A stretch of DNA of 5,500 bases from an uncultured Corynebacterium sp. Lineage in GTDB: Bacteria; Actinomycetota; Actinomycetes; Mycobacteriales; Mycobacteriaceae. Each line of letters starts with the position of its first letter. The stretch's first letter is position 1. Below are positions 1-5,444 of the stretch, piece after piece. The position numbers and the translations under genes were made by a program. A model generated the notes under the pieces. That model saw only the letters and a program-made list of their open reading frames with translations. It had not been told where the DNA came from and made no database searches. The DNA lies in assembly GCF_946223165.1 (NCBI RefSeq), contig NZ_CAMIBP010000070.1, positions 1 through 5,500 on the forward strand, read 5' to 3'.

Positions 1-26
1 AGGTCAATCCGTGAAAATCCGCGATT

Positions 27-55
27 CCGGACACACTTTTTGACCCTTAACCCCC
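27..55. repeat. IS-type terminal inverted repeat, left copy
   Basis: This 29-base block matches the reverse complement of 5445-5473 at 27 of 29 positions; the two differences are at positions 29 and 37. Outside the block, in both directions, the two copies diverge. This is how the terminal repeats of an insertion sequence behave. Read from its likely tip (position 55) inward, it begins GGGGGTTAAGGGTCAAAA, so the element body would lie to the left, beyond the window. Positions 1-26 would then be the element's subterminal non-coding part. No transposase codons are visible here, so the IS family is not assigned; an IS256-like element is a guess. The tip lies only about 13 bases past the stop codon of the truncated gene at 69-212. 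Confidence 0.6.
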
Positions 56-68
56 TGTTTCCGTATCA

Positions 69-212
69 TCACACCCACTGCGACCGGACCAAGTCCTCAC
101 CAAACTCGCCTTGTAGAAACTCGACGAATTTTGCAGCGACGGCCGAATGCCGATGCCGCTTCTGCCCCACAATGTACATGTCGTTATTGGAGTTGCCCGC
201 AAATCGTGAACA
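69..212 (-). pseudogene. C-terminal fragment of a probable LysR-type regulator
   Basis: The minus strand reads 47 codons ending in TGA at 71-69. The peptide contains DMYIVGQKRHRHSAVAAKF and then a segment ending RSQWV. The basic patch, then an amphipathic helix of the AAKFVEFL type just before the end, resembles the last strand and helix of the effector-binding domain of LysR-family regulators. The reading frame is open only to 212; beyond that lies IS3-derived sequence in the other orientation. The DNA-binding N-terminus, about 250 residues in this family, is therefore missing and the gene is dead. The family call rests on a short tail and could be another periplasmic-binding-like protein. 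The coding nature is more secure than the name. Confidence 0.5.
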
Positions 213-216
213 CTAG

Positions 217-423
217 AGCGTCCCGGCAGAATCCTTTAACGCCACCTTAAAGCGTGAAGTCCTGCGAGATTGGAAAGCCTTTGACAATCCCATTGTCTGC
301 CGCCATGAAGTCTTCCGGTGGTGCATGCGCTACAACACGCGCAGACGACACTCCTGGTGCAACCTTCTAGCCCCCGATGACTTCGAAGCACTCACATCGG
401 CTACACTGCCCCAAGCAGCTTAG
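217..423 (+). pseudogene. IS3-family transposase (OrfB) C-terminal remnant
   Basis: Translation gives 68 residues ending at TAG 421-423. The segment PAESFNATLKREVL near its start carries the final catalytic glutamate of the DDE integrase core (GAA at 229-231). The later RYNTRRRHSWCNLLAP and DFEAL segments are the characteristic C-terminal end of IS3-family OrfB proteins (rve/rve_3 domain). A stop codon lies just upstream (214-216), and sequence further left no longer resembles a transposase, so the first two catalytic aspartates and all of OrfA are absent. It cannot encode an active enzyme. The breakpoint, somewhere between about 192 and 217, joins it to the LysR-like stub on the opposite strand. 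Confidence 0.82.
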
Positions 424-463
424 CTAACCCCCGACGTGTCTACTTTCCGGGGTCAGGCCCCTT
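217..463 (+). mobile_element. Truncated IS3-family insertion sequence, right end only
   Basis: The fragment holds the transposase tail (217-423) and about 40 bases of 3' flank. Positions 435-463 (CGTGTCTACTTTCCGGGGTC followed by AGGCCCCTT) look like the right terminal repeat. IS3-family ends often carry a TGTCTACTTT..GGGGTCAG..CCC pattern, and the GGGG/CCCC halves can pair into a small hairpin. The left end is not in the window, so no target duplication can be tested. The remnant sits immediately upstream of the ATPase operon and may mark the left edge of the imported segment. Confidence 0.65.
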
Positions 464-499
464 AGACCGCGGTGACACGCTCGACGGGGAACAAGATTG

Positions 500-512
500 T
501 ATTGTTTCCTGT
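500..512 (+). promoter_or_regulatory. Leaderless -10 promoter of the ATPase/DUF4276 operon
   Basis: TATTGT at 500-505 fits the actinobacterial TANNNT -10 element. It is followed by seven bases and then the ATG at 513. That spacing puts the transcription start on or next to the start codon, as in the leaderless mRNAs common in corynebacteria and mycobacteria. In agreement, there is no purine-rich ribosome binding site before 513. I see no convincing -35 hexamer. This is a motif and spacing argument only. Confidence 0.5.
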
Positions 513-1649
513 ATGAGCGCCATTCAGCCAATCGAGTACGTCGCCGTTAAAGGCTTTGCGTCCATCAAGGACGTAAAACTCACCTTGGCACCGGATGTGA
601 CAGTTCTCATCGGCGCAAACGGTGCAGGCAAATCCAACATCATCCGAAGCTTTGAGTTGATGTCCCACATCATGAAGAGCCGGCTTCAAAGCTACGTGCT
701 GGCACGAGGCGGGATGAATAATATCCTTCATATCGGACCGCAAGGGCGTGATTCAGCCCTTTCTTTGAACGTGCAGTTCAGCCCAAACGATGCCGGCACA
801 TCAAATGGATACATTGCGCGTCTTAAGAGCACAGATGAGGACAAAGCGTTCCTCGAGGAGTGGTTAACTTTCCACGACCGTACCAAGCACGCGACACCGT
901 ACGATAGCCCTTTGCCGACAGGAACTGAGACTGCTCTGGAGAAACTCAGTGGTAAGGAACAGCGCTTCGCTCAGTACGTTCGCCCACTCCTTGCCGGTAT
1001 TCGAGTGTTTCACTTCGACGATGTAGGACCCCAGGCTCCACCGAAAACTTTTTCTTCGGTGGCCGATAACTTAAGCCTTCATCCCGATGCCGGCAATATC
1101 GCTGCGTGCCTACTGCGGCTGAAGGACGAGCATCCTGATGACTACTTTGAGATTGTCTCGGCAATACGCAACGTGGCCCCTTTCTTCGATGACTTTGTCT
1201 TGGTCCCAGAAGGATCTTCTCAAGACAACGTGCGTTTGAGGTGGGCTCAGAAGAACCTTGATACGGTTCTTAACGCTGCGCAACTTAGTGATGGCACACT
1301 TAGATTTATCTGCCTAGCAACGTTGTTGCTTTCGCCTGATAGACCGCAGTGCATTGTTCTTGATGAGCCCGAGTTGGGCCTGCACCCACATGCCATCGTG
1401 CAGTTGGCGGCACTATTACGCAAGGCTGCCCATGCAGGACGTCAATGCGTGGTCGCTACGCAGTCGGCTCTCCTTCTTGATGAATTCTCTGTGCACAACG
1501 TGGCAGTACTCACTAGGAACAACGGAGAAAGTCAAGTTGTTTCTCCATCTGAAGAGCAGCTGGAAGCGTTCTTGAGCGACTACACCCTAGGAGAGATGTG
1601 GCGGATGAACCTTTTGGGCGGAAATCTACGGTACGAGGAAGCACTGTGA
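513..1649 (+). CDS. ABC/AAA-type ATPase (AAA_21/RecF-like), candidate defence ATPase
   Basis: A 378-residue predicted cytoplasmic ATPase of the SMC/RecF/OLD-like group. Seen in the sequence: an N-terminal strand pair leading to Walker A, GANGAGKS at residues 34-41; a central region (about 60-250) that probably forms the insertion or arms; the ABC signature LSDGT at 258-262; Walker B IVLDEPELGLHP at 281-292, with D284 and E285; and a switch segment ATQSALLLDEF at 315-325, where Gln replaces the usual His. The tail (LGEMWRMNLLGGNL, 359-372) resembles the end of COG4637-type predicted ATPases. There is no TOPRIM domain in this chain, unlike full-length OLD. The ATG at 513 is supported by the leaderless -10 and by the normal distance to Walker A. 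Its stop overlaps the start of the DUF4276 gene, so the two proteins are very likely made together. Codon use is visibly more A/T-rich at third positions than in the transpeptidase gene, which suggests transfer. The ATPase call is firm; the anti-phage role is inferred. Confidence 0.88.
   Translation: MSAIQPIEYVAVKGFASIKDVKLTLAPDVTVLIGANGAGKSNIIRSFELMSHIMKSRLQSYVLARGGMNNILHIGPQGRDSALSLNVQFSPNDAGTSNGYIARLKSTDEDKAFLEEWLTFHDRTKHATPYDSPLPTGTETALEKLSGKEQRFAQYVRPLLAGIRVFHFDDVGPQAPPKTFSSVADNLSLHPDAGNIAACLLRLKDEHPDDYFEIVSAIRNVAPFFDDFVLVPEGSSQDNVRLRWAQKNLDTVLNAAQLSDGTLRFICLATLLLSPDRPQCIVLDEPELGLHPHAIVQLAALLRKAAHAGRQCVVATQSALLLDEFSVHNVAVLTRNNGESQVVSPSEEQLEAFLSDYTLGEMWRMNLLGGNLRYEEAL
1635..1640 (+). promoter_or_regulatory. 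Ribosome binding site of the DUF4276 gene
   Basis: GAGGAA lies inside the last codons of the ATPase gene. It is 5 bases before GTG 1646 and 11 bases before ATG 1652. It is the only Shine-Dalgarno-like sequence near this start and favours GTG 1646 or ATG 1652 over the in-frame ATG at 1598, which has no comparable site. Confidence 0.55.
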
Positions 1650-2323
1650 ATATGTCCGTGCGTCACCTGATTGTCGAGGGACAAACGGAACAGCAGTTTG
1701 CCGAGCGTGTTTTGGTTCAGCTAGCGGCCTCCAAAGGCATTTATGTAATCACGAATCCTCCCACAACAGGCACACATAACCGTGGCATCAGCGCTCGTGG
1801 TGGAGGTGCGTGGAAGCACATGGTGGATCCTGCGCGCAATTTCTTGAGGAACCCCGGGATCGACAAAGTAGGTGTTCTCTTCGACGTCTATGGATCAGAA
1901 TTCCAGAAGATGCATTCTGAGCTTGTTGGCTCCGAGCTCCGGAATGCGGTGAAACGTGACGCAACGGAATCAATCCTCAAAGGTCTTGACGTTGACGAGA
2001 GCAAATTGGTTGTTGGTCCCGTCCTCTATGAGTTCGAGACACTTGTGATTGCGGCGCTAGCTTCTGGAACCACCAGAGAAAAGCCTTCTGTTGTCCGAGA
2101 AGCGCGAGCAGCTTTAACACAGGCACACGGTGATGTAGAAGCTATTGACGGCTCGGTAGTGACTTCACCGTCTCATCGTGTGACGAAGTGGTGGGAAGAC
2201 AAGCTAGGCAAGCGCTATGAAAAACAAATTGATGGGCCACGAATACTCAATGAGGTTCCATGGCCCATCCTGAAGGAAGCATGCCCCACCTTTGCACAGT
2301 GGGTAGACGAGTTCCTTGATTAG
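1646..2323 (+). CDS. DUF4276 family protein (TOPRIM-like), partner of the upstream ATPase
   Basis: A 225-residue protein (223 from ATG 1652). Numbering from GTG 1646: the opening strand HLIVEGQTEQQF (7-18) with E11, then VGVLFDVYG (75-83) with D80, YEFETLVIA (128-136), PSHRV (175-179), the DGP motif (196-198) and CPTFAQWV (213-220). This order (VEGxTE, an acidic strand end, an EFE segment, DGP..I, CP.F..W) is what I know of DUF4276. That family is considered TOPRIM-like, with E11 and the D80 region as candidate metal ligands. The second acid of a classic DxD is not obvious, since the strand reads FDVYG. The gene begins within GTGA overlapping the ATPase stop, so translation is probably coupled. 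In OLD-related systems a TOPRIM protein is the nuclease or the released effector controlled by the ATPase; that role is inferred here. The longer in-frame start at 1598 would overlap the ATPase by over 50 bases and is less likely. Confidence 0.82.
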   Translation: MNMSVRHLIVEGQTEQQFAERVLVQLAASKGIYVITNPPTTGTHNRGISARGGGAWKHMVDPARNFLRNPGIDKVGVLFDVYGSEFQKMHSELVGSELRNAVKRDATESILKGLDVDESKLVVGPVLYEFETLVIAALASGTTREKPSVVREARAALTQAHGDVEAIDGSVVTSPSHRVTKWWEDKLGKRYEKQIDGPRILNEVPWPILKEACPTFAQWVDEFLD

Positions 2324-2590
2324 AAGTCCGCTTGGACGCGTTCTACTACGGTGCGATTGATACGCCACTCGGGGCGAGAACTGTCGCTAAAGCCGGAGTA
2401 GTACAACTCGAAGATGAGGTCATCGCCGCTGCCGTGGGGCACGAGGGTCGAATAACCCAACGGAACGGCCCAATCGGAAAATCCGCTGGCGCACCGACGT
2501 TGTCAGCTTTTCCCGAACAGGGCCGCAGTAGTGCGCCTGGTGGGGGCTGTCCTGGCTGAGCAGCATGATGATTGGATTGAAGCAGAAGCG
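2320..2590 (-). pseudogene. Decayed 3' remnant of an unidentified host gene
   Basis: The minus strand keeps protein-like stretches in two frames. The last frame, ending at TAA 2322-2320, reads SGFSDWAVPLGYSTLV (about 2487-2440), then GDDLIFELYYSGFSD, and finishes RTVVERVQADF. Upstream, another frame reads FNPIIMLLSQDSPHQAHYCG (about 2582-2523) and is preceded by an in-frame stop at 2593-2591. At least one frameshift and one stop therefore interrupt it, and no N-terminus is found. The GYSTL segment followed by an FELYY-type strand is vaguely like the last blades of BNR/sialidase-type beta-propellers, but I do not recognise the family with confidence. Its stop codon overlaps the DUF4276 stop tail to tail, so this is where the operon meets older chromosome. 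Confidence 0.42.
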
Positions 2591-2601
2591 CTACATGTCG
2601 C

Positions 2602-2629
2602 CGGCAAGCCCGGGCCAAGCCCGTGCCGG
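2602..2629 (-). other. GC-rich dyad downstream of the monooxygenase gene
   Basis: CCGGCA at the left and TGCCGG at the right of this block can pair around an interior containing GCCCGGGC and a twice-repeated CAAGCCCG. It lies 20-50 bases past the monooxygenase stop on the minus strand. It lacks a U-tract, so it could be a weak or factor-assisted transcription stop, or merely GC-rich sequence. Confidence 0.22.
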
Positions 2630-2650
2630 TCCCTGACACCAGCCACAGCG

Positions 2651-3610
2651 CTAGCCCACGTGTGCAGAGAGCAGCTCTTCGGAACGCGCCCGCCCCTCAC
2701 GATTGGGCATGTCTCCAGTGACAAGGAACTCATCAACGCCTAGCGTCCGCGCAATGCTCGCGAGGTGCTCCCCCACCTGCTCAGGAGTGCCGACAACGCC
2801 GTTCGCGAGAATCTGCTCCATTCGGCCGCGCTGCTGGGTAGTCAAAGCATCGACATCAGGTTCTGCGCTCAGTGGACGGAAGACTCCTGTTGATTGTGAT
2901 ACGGATTGGGCGAATGCCTCGGGGACGAGAAGCTGCCGGGCTTCTTCTTCGCTATCGGCGACTGCGATGTTGAGCGAAGAAATAATGTGAGGCTCGGAGG
3001 CGTCACTGCTGGGGACGAAGGCACGCCGATACGCTTCCGCCGCCTTCACCTGGATATCAACTGGACCGCCCAAGATCACGCCGAGCCCCAGTTTCGCAGC
3101 CGACAGTGCGGAGCGATACCCCGCTAGGACAAACAGCGGGACACCCGCGCCGCTAGGGCGAGCTGTGACGGCAGCCTCGCCGCGGAGATAAGACAGGAGC
3201 TCACCAAGGTCAGCATCATAGCGAGCCTTAACTTCGGCGGGCTCTCCCTGACGGAGGGCCGCTCGAACCGGTTTCGTAAAACCGACCGAGGATCCAAGTC
3301 CGATATCGATTCGGTCCGGAAAGAGAGCATTCAAGAGACCAATTTGCTCGGCGATGAGGAATGGAGGGTGATTCGGCACCATGATGCCGCCCGTCCCCAC
3401 GCGAATTCGTGAGGTCTGCGATGCCACGAAGGTGGCTAGCTGCGCGGGTTGGCCCGCGGGGATGCCCGGAACACCATGATGTTCCGCGACGAGAAAGCGA
3501 CGAAATCCGAGGCGCTCCACGTGGCGAGCATGGTCCGCTACCCCGCGGAGGGTTTCTGCTTCTGTTTCCGCACTCGACACGGCGGCGCGGTCAAGGACGG
3601 AAAAATGCAT
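2651..3610 (-). CDS. LLM-class flavin-dependent oxidoreductase (bacterial luciferase-like)
   Basis: A 319-residue TIM-barrel protein of the luciferase-like monooxygenase superfamily, most like the MsnO8 / 'luciferase family oxidoreductase group 1' subset. These enzymes use reduced flavin and oxygen on small organic substrates; the substrate here cannot be told. Diagnostic segments: MHFSVLD at the N-terminus, FLVAEHHG at 39-46, GGIMVPNHPPFLIAEQIG at 74-91, FPDRIDIGLGSS at 97-108 (the family often has GRAPG where this has GSSVG), LAGYRSAL at 162-169, and GTPEQVGEHL at 274-283. No signal peptide or membrane segment is visible, so it is cytoplasmic. The ATG at 3610 is chosen because family homology begins there and because it forms TAATG with the transpeptidase stop. 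The 70 in-frame codons further upstream are transpeptidase antiframe. There is no good Shine-Dalgarno just before it, so translational coupling is likely. Family is secure; physiological role is unknown. Confidence 0.87.
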   Translation of the reverse strand: MHFSVLDRAAVSSAETEAETLRGVADHARHVERLGFRRFLVAEHHGVPGIPAGQPAQLATFVASQTSRIRVGTGGIMVPNHPPFLIAEQIGLLNALFPDRIDIGLGSSVGFTKPVRAALRQGEPAEVKARYDADLGELLSYLRGEAAVTARPSGAGVPLFVLAGYRSALSAAKLGLGVILGGPVDIQVKAAEAYRRAFVPSSDASEPHIISSLNIAVADSEEEARQLLVPEAFAQSVSQSTGVFRPLSAEPDVDALTTQQRGRMEQILANGVVGTPEQVGEHLASIARTLGVDEFLVTGDMPNREGRARSEELLSAHVG

Positions 3611-4812
3611 TAGACGTCTGCGTTGCCCGCAGACCACTCCTCCCAGCTCATATTCCAATCGCCTTCGCCATCCGTCACAGGCAACATCCCGCCCGGTGTG
3701 TTCTTGACGTACACCAGGTCGCCGCGTTTGACGGTGTTTTGGAACCACTGGGCAGCCTCTGGACTGACGTTGATGCAGCCGTGGGACGTGTTCGTATTGC
3801 CCTGCGCCCACACGGACCACGGGGCCGAGTGCACGTAAATTCCGGAGTAGGACAGCTGGGTAGCCCAGTCCACCATGGTGCGGTAACCACCGGCGTCAAG
3901 AGCCAGGCCATACGTGGTGGAATCCATCATGAGTTCCGGATACTTGTCGCCCACGATGTACCACCCATTGGGGGTCACGCGATCCGGGGTCTCCAGCCCG
4001 AGCGACACCGGGATGGTCCGCAACAACTCACGGTTCTTGAACACCTGCATCTGCTTGGTGTTGTTATCCACGATGGCCACGACGCGATCACCAATGGTGA
4101 AGTTCGTGGAATTGTCCTCCGTGGCGTACATGCCGTTTCCCAGATCGAGTCCGTACAGGTCTGCTTTCACAGAGACCTGGGTGCCGGGCTCCCACTTGTT
4201 TTCGGGACGCCAGCGCACTTCCTGATTGCTAATCCAGTAGAACGCGCCCTCGACATGCGGGGTGGTCTCAATCGTGATGGCATCCTGCACAGCCCGGCGG
4301 TTGGTCACCGCCCCTTCGAAGCGAAGGGCAATGGTCTGCCCCACGCCCACAGTGGAGTCCGGCAGGGGACTCATGGCGACAGACGACGTATAGGTCGGCG
4401 ACGGCGTACTGAACATCGTCGTGGACGTCTTGCCGTTCACGTCCTTGGCGGTCACCGTGTAGGTGCGGTTGAATCCCAAGTCCTCGTCGGACGTCCACGA
4501 CATCGAATCTGCCGACATCTTCGACTTGATCCGCTTACCGTCTTGGTTGGTCATCGTGACAGACGCAAGCCCTTCGCCCTCCGACTCAACCTTGACGCGG
4601 GTATCAAGCGCAACATTCTTCGAGCCGTTCTTCACGGAGACGGAGGGCGCCACTGCGGGGGCTTCAGACGTCGTAGCTGCCGCCGACGAAACCTCGGAGA
4701 ATTCGGCGACGGGCGATGCGTCCGTGCCATCCCCCGGATTGGAACATGCGGCCAGAACGAGTGAACCTATCACTGCAGTAGAGAGAACCGTTACACGACG
4801 AGATTGAGCCAC
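3610..4812 (-). CDS. L,D-transpeptidase lipoprotein (Ig-like domains plus YkuD)
   Basis: A 400-residue secreted cell-wall enzyme. It should form 3-3 (meso-DAP to meso-DAP) peptidoglycan cross-links and is the kind of enzyme inhibited by carbapenems. Residues 1-23 are a lipoprotein signal: basic start MAQSRR, hydrophobic core, lipobox LAAC with lipidated C23. A Ser/Thr/Ala/Pro-rich linker (about 24-55) is followed by two Ig-like domains (about 56-137 and 140-240) and the YkuD catalytic domain (about 243-370). The catalytic motif is IYVHSAPW (H328) and SHGCIN with nucleophile C346. The tail GDWNMSWEEWSAGNA matches the C-terminal subdomain type of mycobacterial Ldt enzymes, and overall length is close to LdtMt2. 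GTG 4812 is preferred to the in-frame GTG 4851: it gives a normal signal peptide, has AAGG 8 bases upstream, and lies downstream of a candidate promoter that 4851 would overlap. It is first in an operon with the monooxygenase. Confidence 0.92.
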   Translation of the reverse strand: MAQSRRVTVLSTAVIGSLVLAACSNPGDGTDASPVAEFSEVSSAAATTSEAPAVAPSVSVKNGSKNVALDTRVKVESEGEGLASVTMTNQDGKRIKSKMSADSMSWTSDEDLGFNRTYTVTAKDVNGKTSTTMFSTPSPTYTSSVAMSPLPDSTVGVGQTIALRFEGAVTNRRAVQDAITIETTPHVEGAFYWISNQEVRWRPENKWEPGTQVSVKADLYGLDLGNGMYATEDNSTNFTIGDRVVAIVDNNTKQMQVFKNRELLRTIPVSLGLETPDRVTPNGWYIVGDKYPELMMDSTTYGLALDAGGYRTMVDWATQLSYSGIYVHSAPWSVWAQGNTNTSHGCINVSPEAAQWFQNTVKRGDLVYVKNTPGGMLPVTDGEGDWNMSWEEWSAGNADV

Positions 4813-4826
4813 AATTAAAGCCTTAA

Positions 4827-4856
4827 GTGTTGTGAGCGCCGATATACCCACAACAC
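4827..4856. promoter_or_regulatory. Inverted repeat over the L,D-transpeptidase promoter
   Basis: GTGTTGTG (4827-4834) and CACAACAC (4849-4856) form a perfect 8-base inverted repeat with a 14-base spacer. The candidate -10 element (4841-4846) lies within the spacer. The centre-to-centre distance of 22 bases is about two helical turns, which suits a dimeric regulator binding on one DNA face. No regulator is encoded in the window. It could also form a leader hairpin, but part of it lies upstream of the likely transcript start. Confidence 0.4.
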
Positions 4857-4869
4857 CCTAGTGCGTGAA
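4841..4869 (-). promoter_or_regulatory. Candidate promoter of the transpeptidase/monooxygenase operon
   Basis: On the minus strand, TTCACG (4869-4864), a 17-base spacer and TATATC (4846-4841) make a moderate sigma-A-type promoter, each box matching 4 of 6 consensus bases. Transcription would begin near 4834, leaving a leader of about 20 bases with AAGG (4824-4821) before GTG 4812. This supports the shorter gene start. Confidence 0.42.
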
Positions 4870-5227
4870 CGTGGGAAATGCCAGCAGCCTATAAGCTGCC
4901 AAAACATGGCCCAGCGTCACCCTATGACCCCATGGGAGCATCTCCGTGCAGGACGTCTTCCACTGCGCCAAGCACCGGGACTCAGCACGGTCCTCAACTG
5001 TTTCTTGGAACCATTGTCAATAGCGCTTTCTGTGCGCTTTATGTCGAAGCGCTCCTCGGCGCTGGCCGTCGGATTCGCGCTCGGCGGACCCCGTGAGCAT
5101 CGGCGCCGGCCTACGCCTTCGGAATGGGGCCCGTGACCCAATGGCCCCTCAAGTGATTCATCGTCCGTTTACCTGAGCGCCCGAATCCCTCTCGCGCGAC
5201 CCAAAAAATAGCCACTAGCCAGGCGAT
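4870..5227. other. Gene-less spacer between the ldt operon and tRNA-Lys
   Basis: About 350 bases without a gene I can support. The open frames here (up to about 90 codons on the plus strand, 74 on the minus) give low-complexity, Arg/Pro-rich peptides. None has a good ribosome binding site or recognisable domain. A short stretch around 5010-5090 gives hydrophobic, protein-like peptide in one frame and an Ala/Leu-rich peptide in another, which might be the ruin of a gene. GGGGCC (5126-5131) and GGCCCC (5143-5148) can pair as a 6-base stem without a following T-run. Nothing else stands out. Confidence 0.5.
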
Positions 5228-5256
5228 TTGTGAACTCACACTATCGGGCATATAGT
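5228..5256 (+). promoter_or_regulatory. Promoter of tRNA-Lys
   Basis: TTGTGA (5228-5233), a 17-base spacer and TATAGT (5251-5256) form a near-consensus vegetative promoter. Transcription should begin around 5263, giving a precursor leader of about 38 bases before the mature tRNA. That leader contains a GTTGC (5265-5269) / GCAAC (5291-5295) pairing which may shape the precursor for RNase P. Confidence 0.68.
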
Positions 5257-5300
5257 TATTTCTCGTTGCAAGGGCAGCCGCAAGGAAGCCGCAACGGTGA

Positions 5301-5373
5301 GCGCCATTAGCTCAATTGGTAGAGCAACTGACTCTTAATCAGTGGGTTCGGGGTTCGAGTCCCTGATGGCGCA
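5301..5373 (+). tRNA. tRNA-Lys (anticodon CTT)
   Basis: A complete 73-base cloverleaf. Acceptor stem GCGCCAT pairs with ATGGCGC (7 of 7); D-stem GCTC pairs with GAGC around AATTGGTA; anticodon stem ACTGA pairs with TCAGT around loop CTCTTAA, so the anticodon CTT reads AAG lysine codons; T-stem CGGGG pairs with CCCTG (one G-T pair) around TTCGAGT. The variable loop is 5 bases and the discriminator is A. The 3' CCA is not encoded and must be added enzymatically, as is usual for many actinobacterial tRNA genes. It is a single-gene transcription unit with its own promoter and terminator. Confidence 0.97.
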
Positions 5374-5384
5374 CAGAATAGGCA

Positions 5385-5428
5385 GGCCAGACCGCATTTT
5401 TACTCAGCGGTCTGGCCCGTTTCTTTGT
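5385..5428 (+). terminator. Intrinsic terminator of tRNA-Lys
   Basis: GGCCAGACCGC (5385-5395) and GCGGTCTGGCC (5407-5417) form a perfect 11-base-pair stem with an 11-base loop. The T-rich run CGTTTCTTTGT follows. It starts 12 bases after the mature tRNA end. A strong rho-independent terminator. Confidence 0.9.
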
Positions 5429-5444
5429 CACGTGGCAAGAAAAC

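Noticed and set aside
462..743. Minus-strand frame of 93 codons over the start of the ATPase gene
   Set aside because: Antisense to the Walker A region of a clear ATPase, with no family features.
1598..1645. Longer start for the DUF4276 protein at ATG 1598
   Set aside because: It would add residues unlike the family and overlap the ATPase by over 50 bases, with no ribosome binding site; GAGGAA precedes GTG 1646 / ATG 1652.
2332..2743. Plus-strand open frames of 70-75 codons
   Set aside because: They are opposite the minus-strand remnant and the end of the monooxygenase gene; the minus-strand peptides look far more protein-like.
3409..4764. A 451-codon plus-strand open frame opposite the transpeptidase
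   Set aside because: Arg/His/Gly-rich antisense shadow of two well-identified minus-strand genes; no family resemblance and no ribosome binding site.
4813..4851. Longer start for the transpeptidase at GTG 4851
   Set aside because: It adds 13 residues in front of an already complete lipoprotein signal and runs through the candidate -10 box.
4861..5141. Small open frames between the ldt promoter and tRNA-Lys
   Set aside because: Three overlapping frames on both strands, biased composition, no start context and no recognisable motif; treated as non-coding or decayed.
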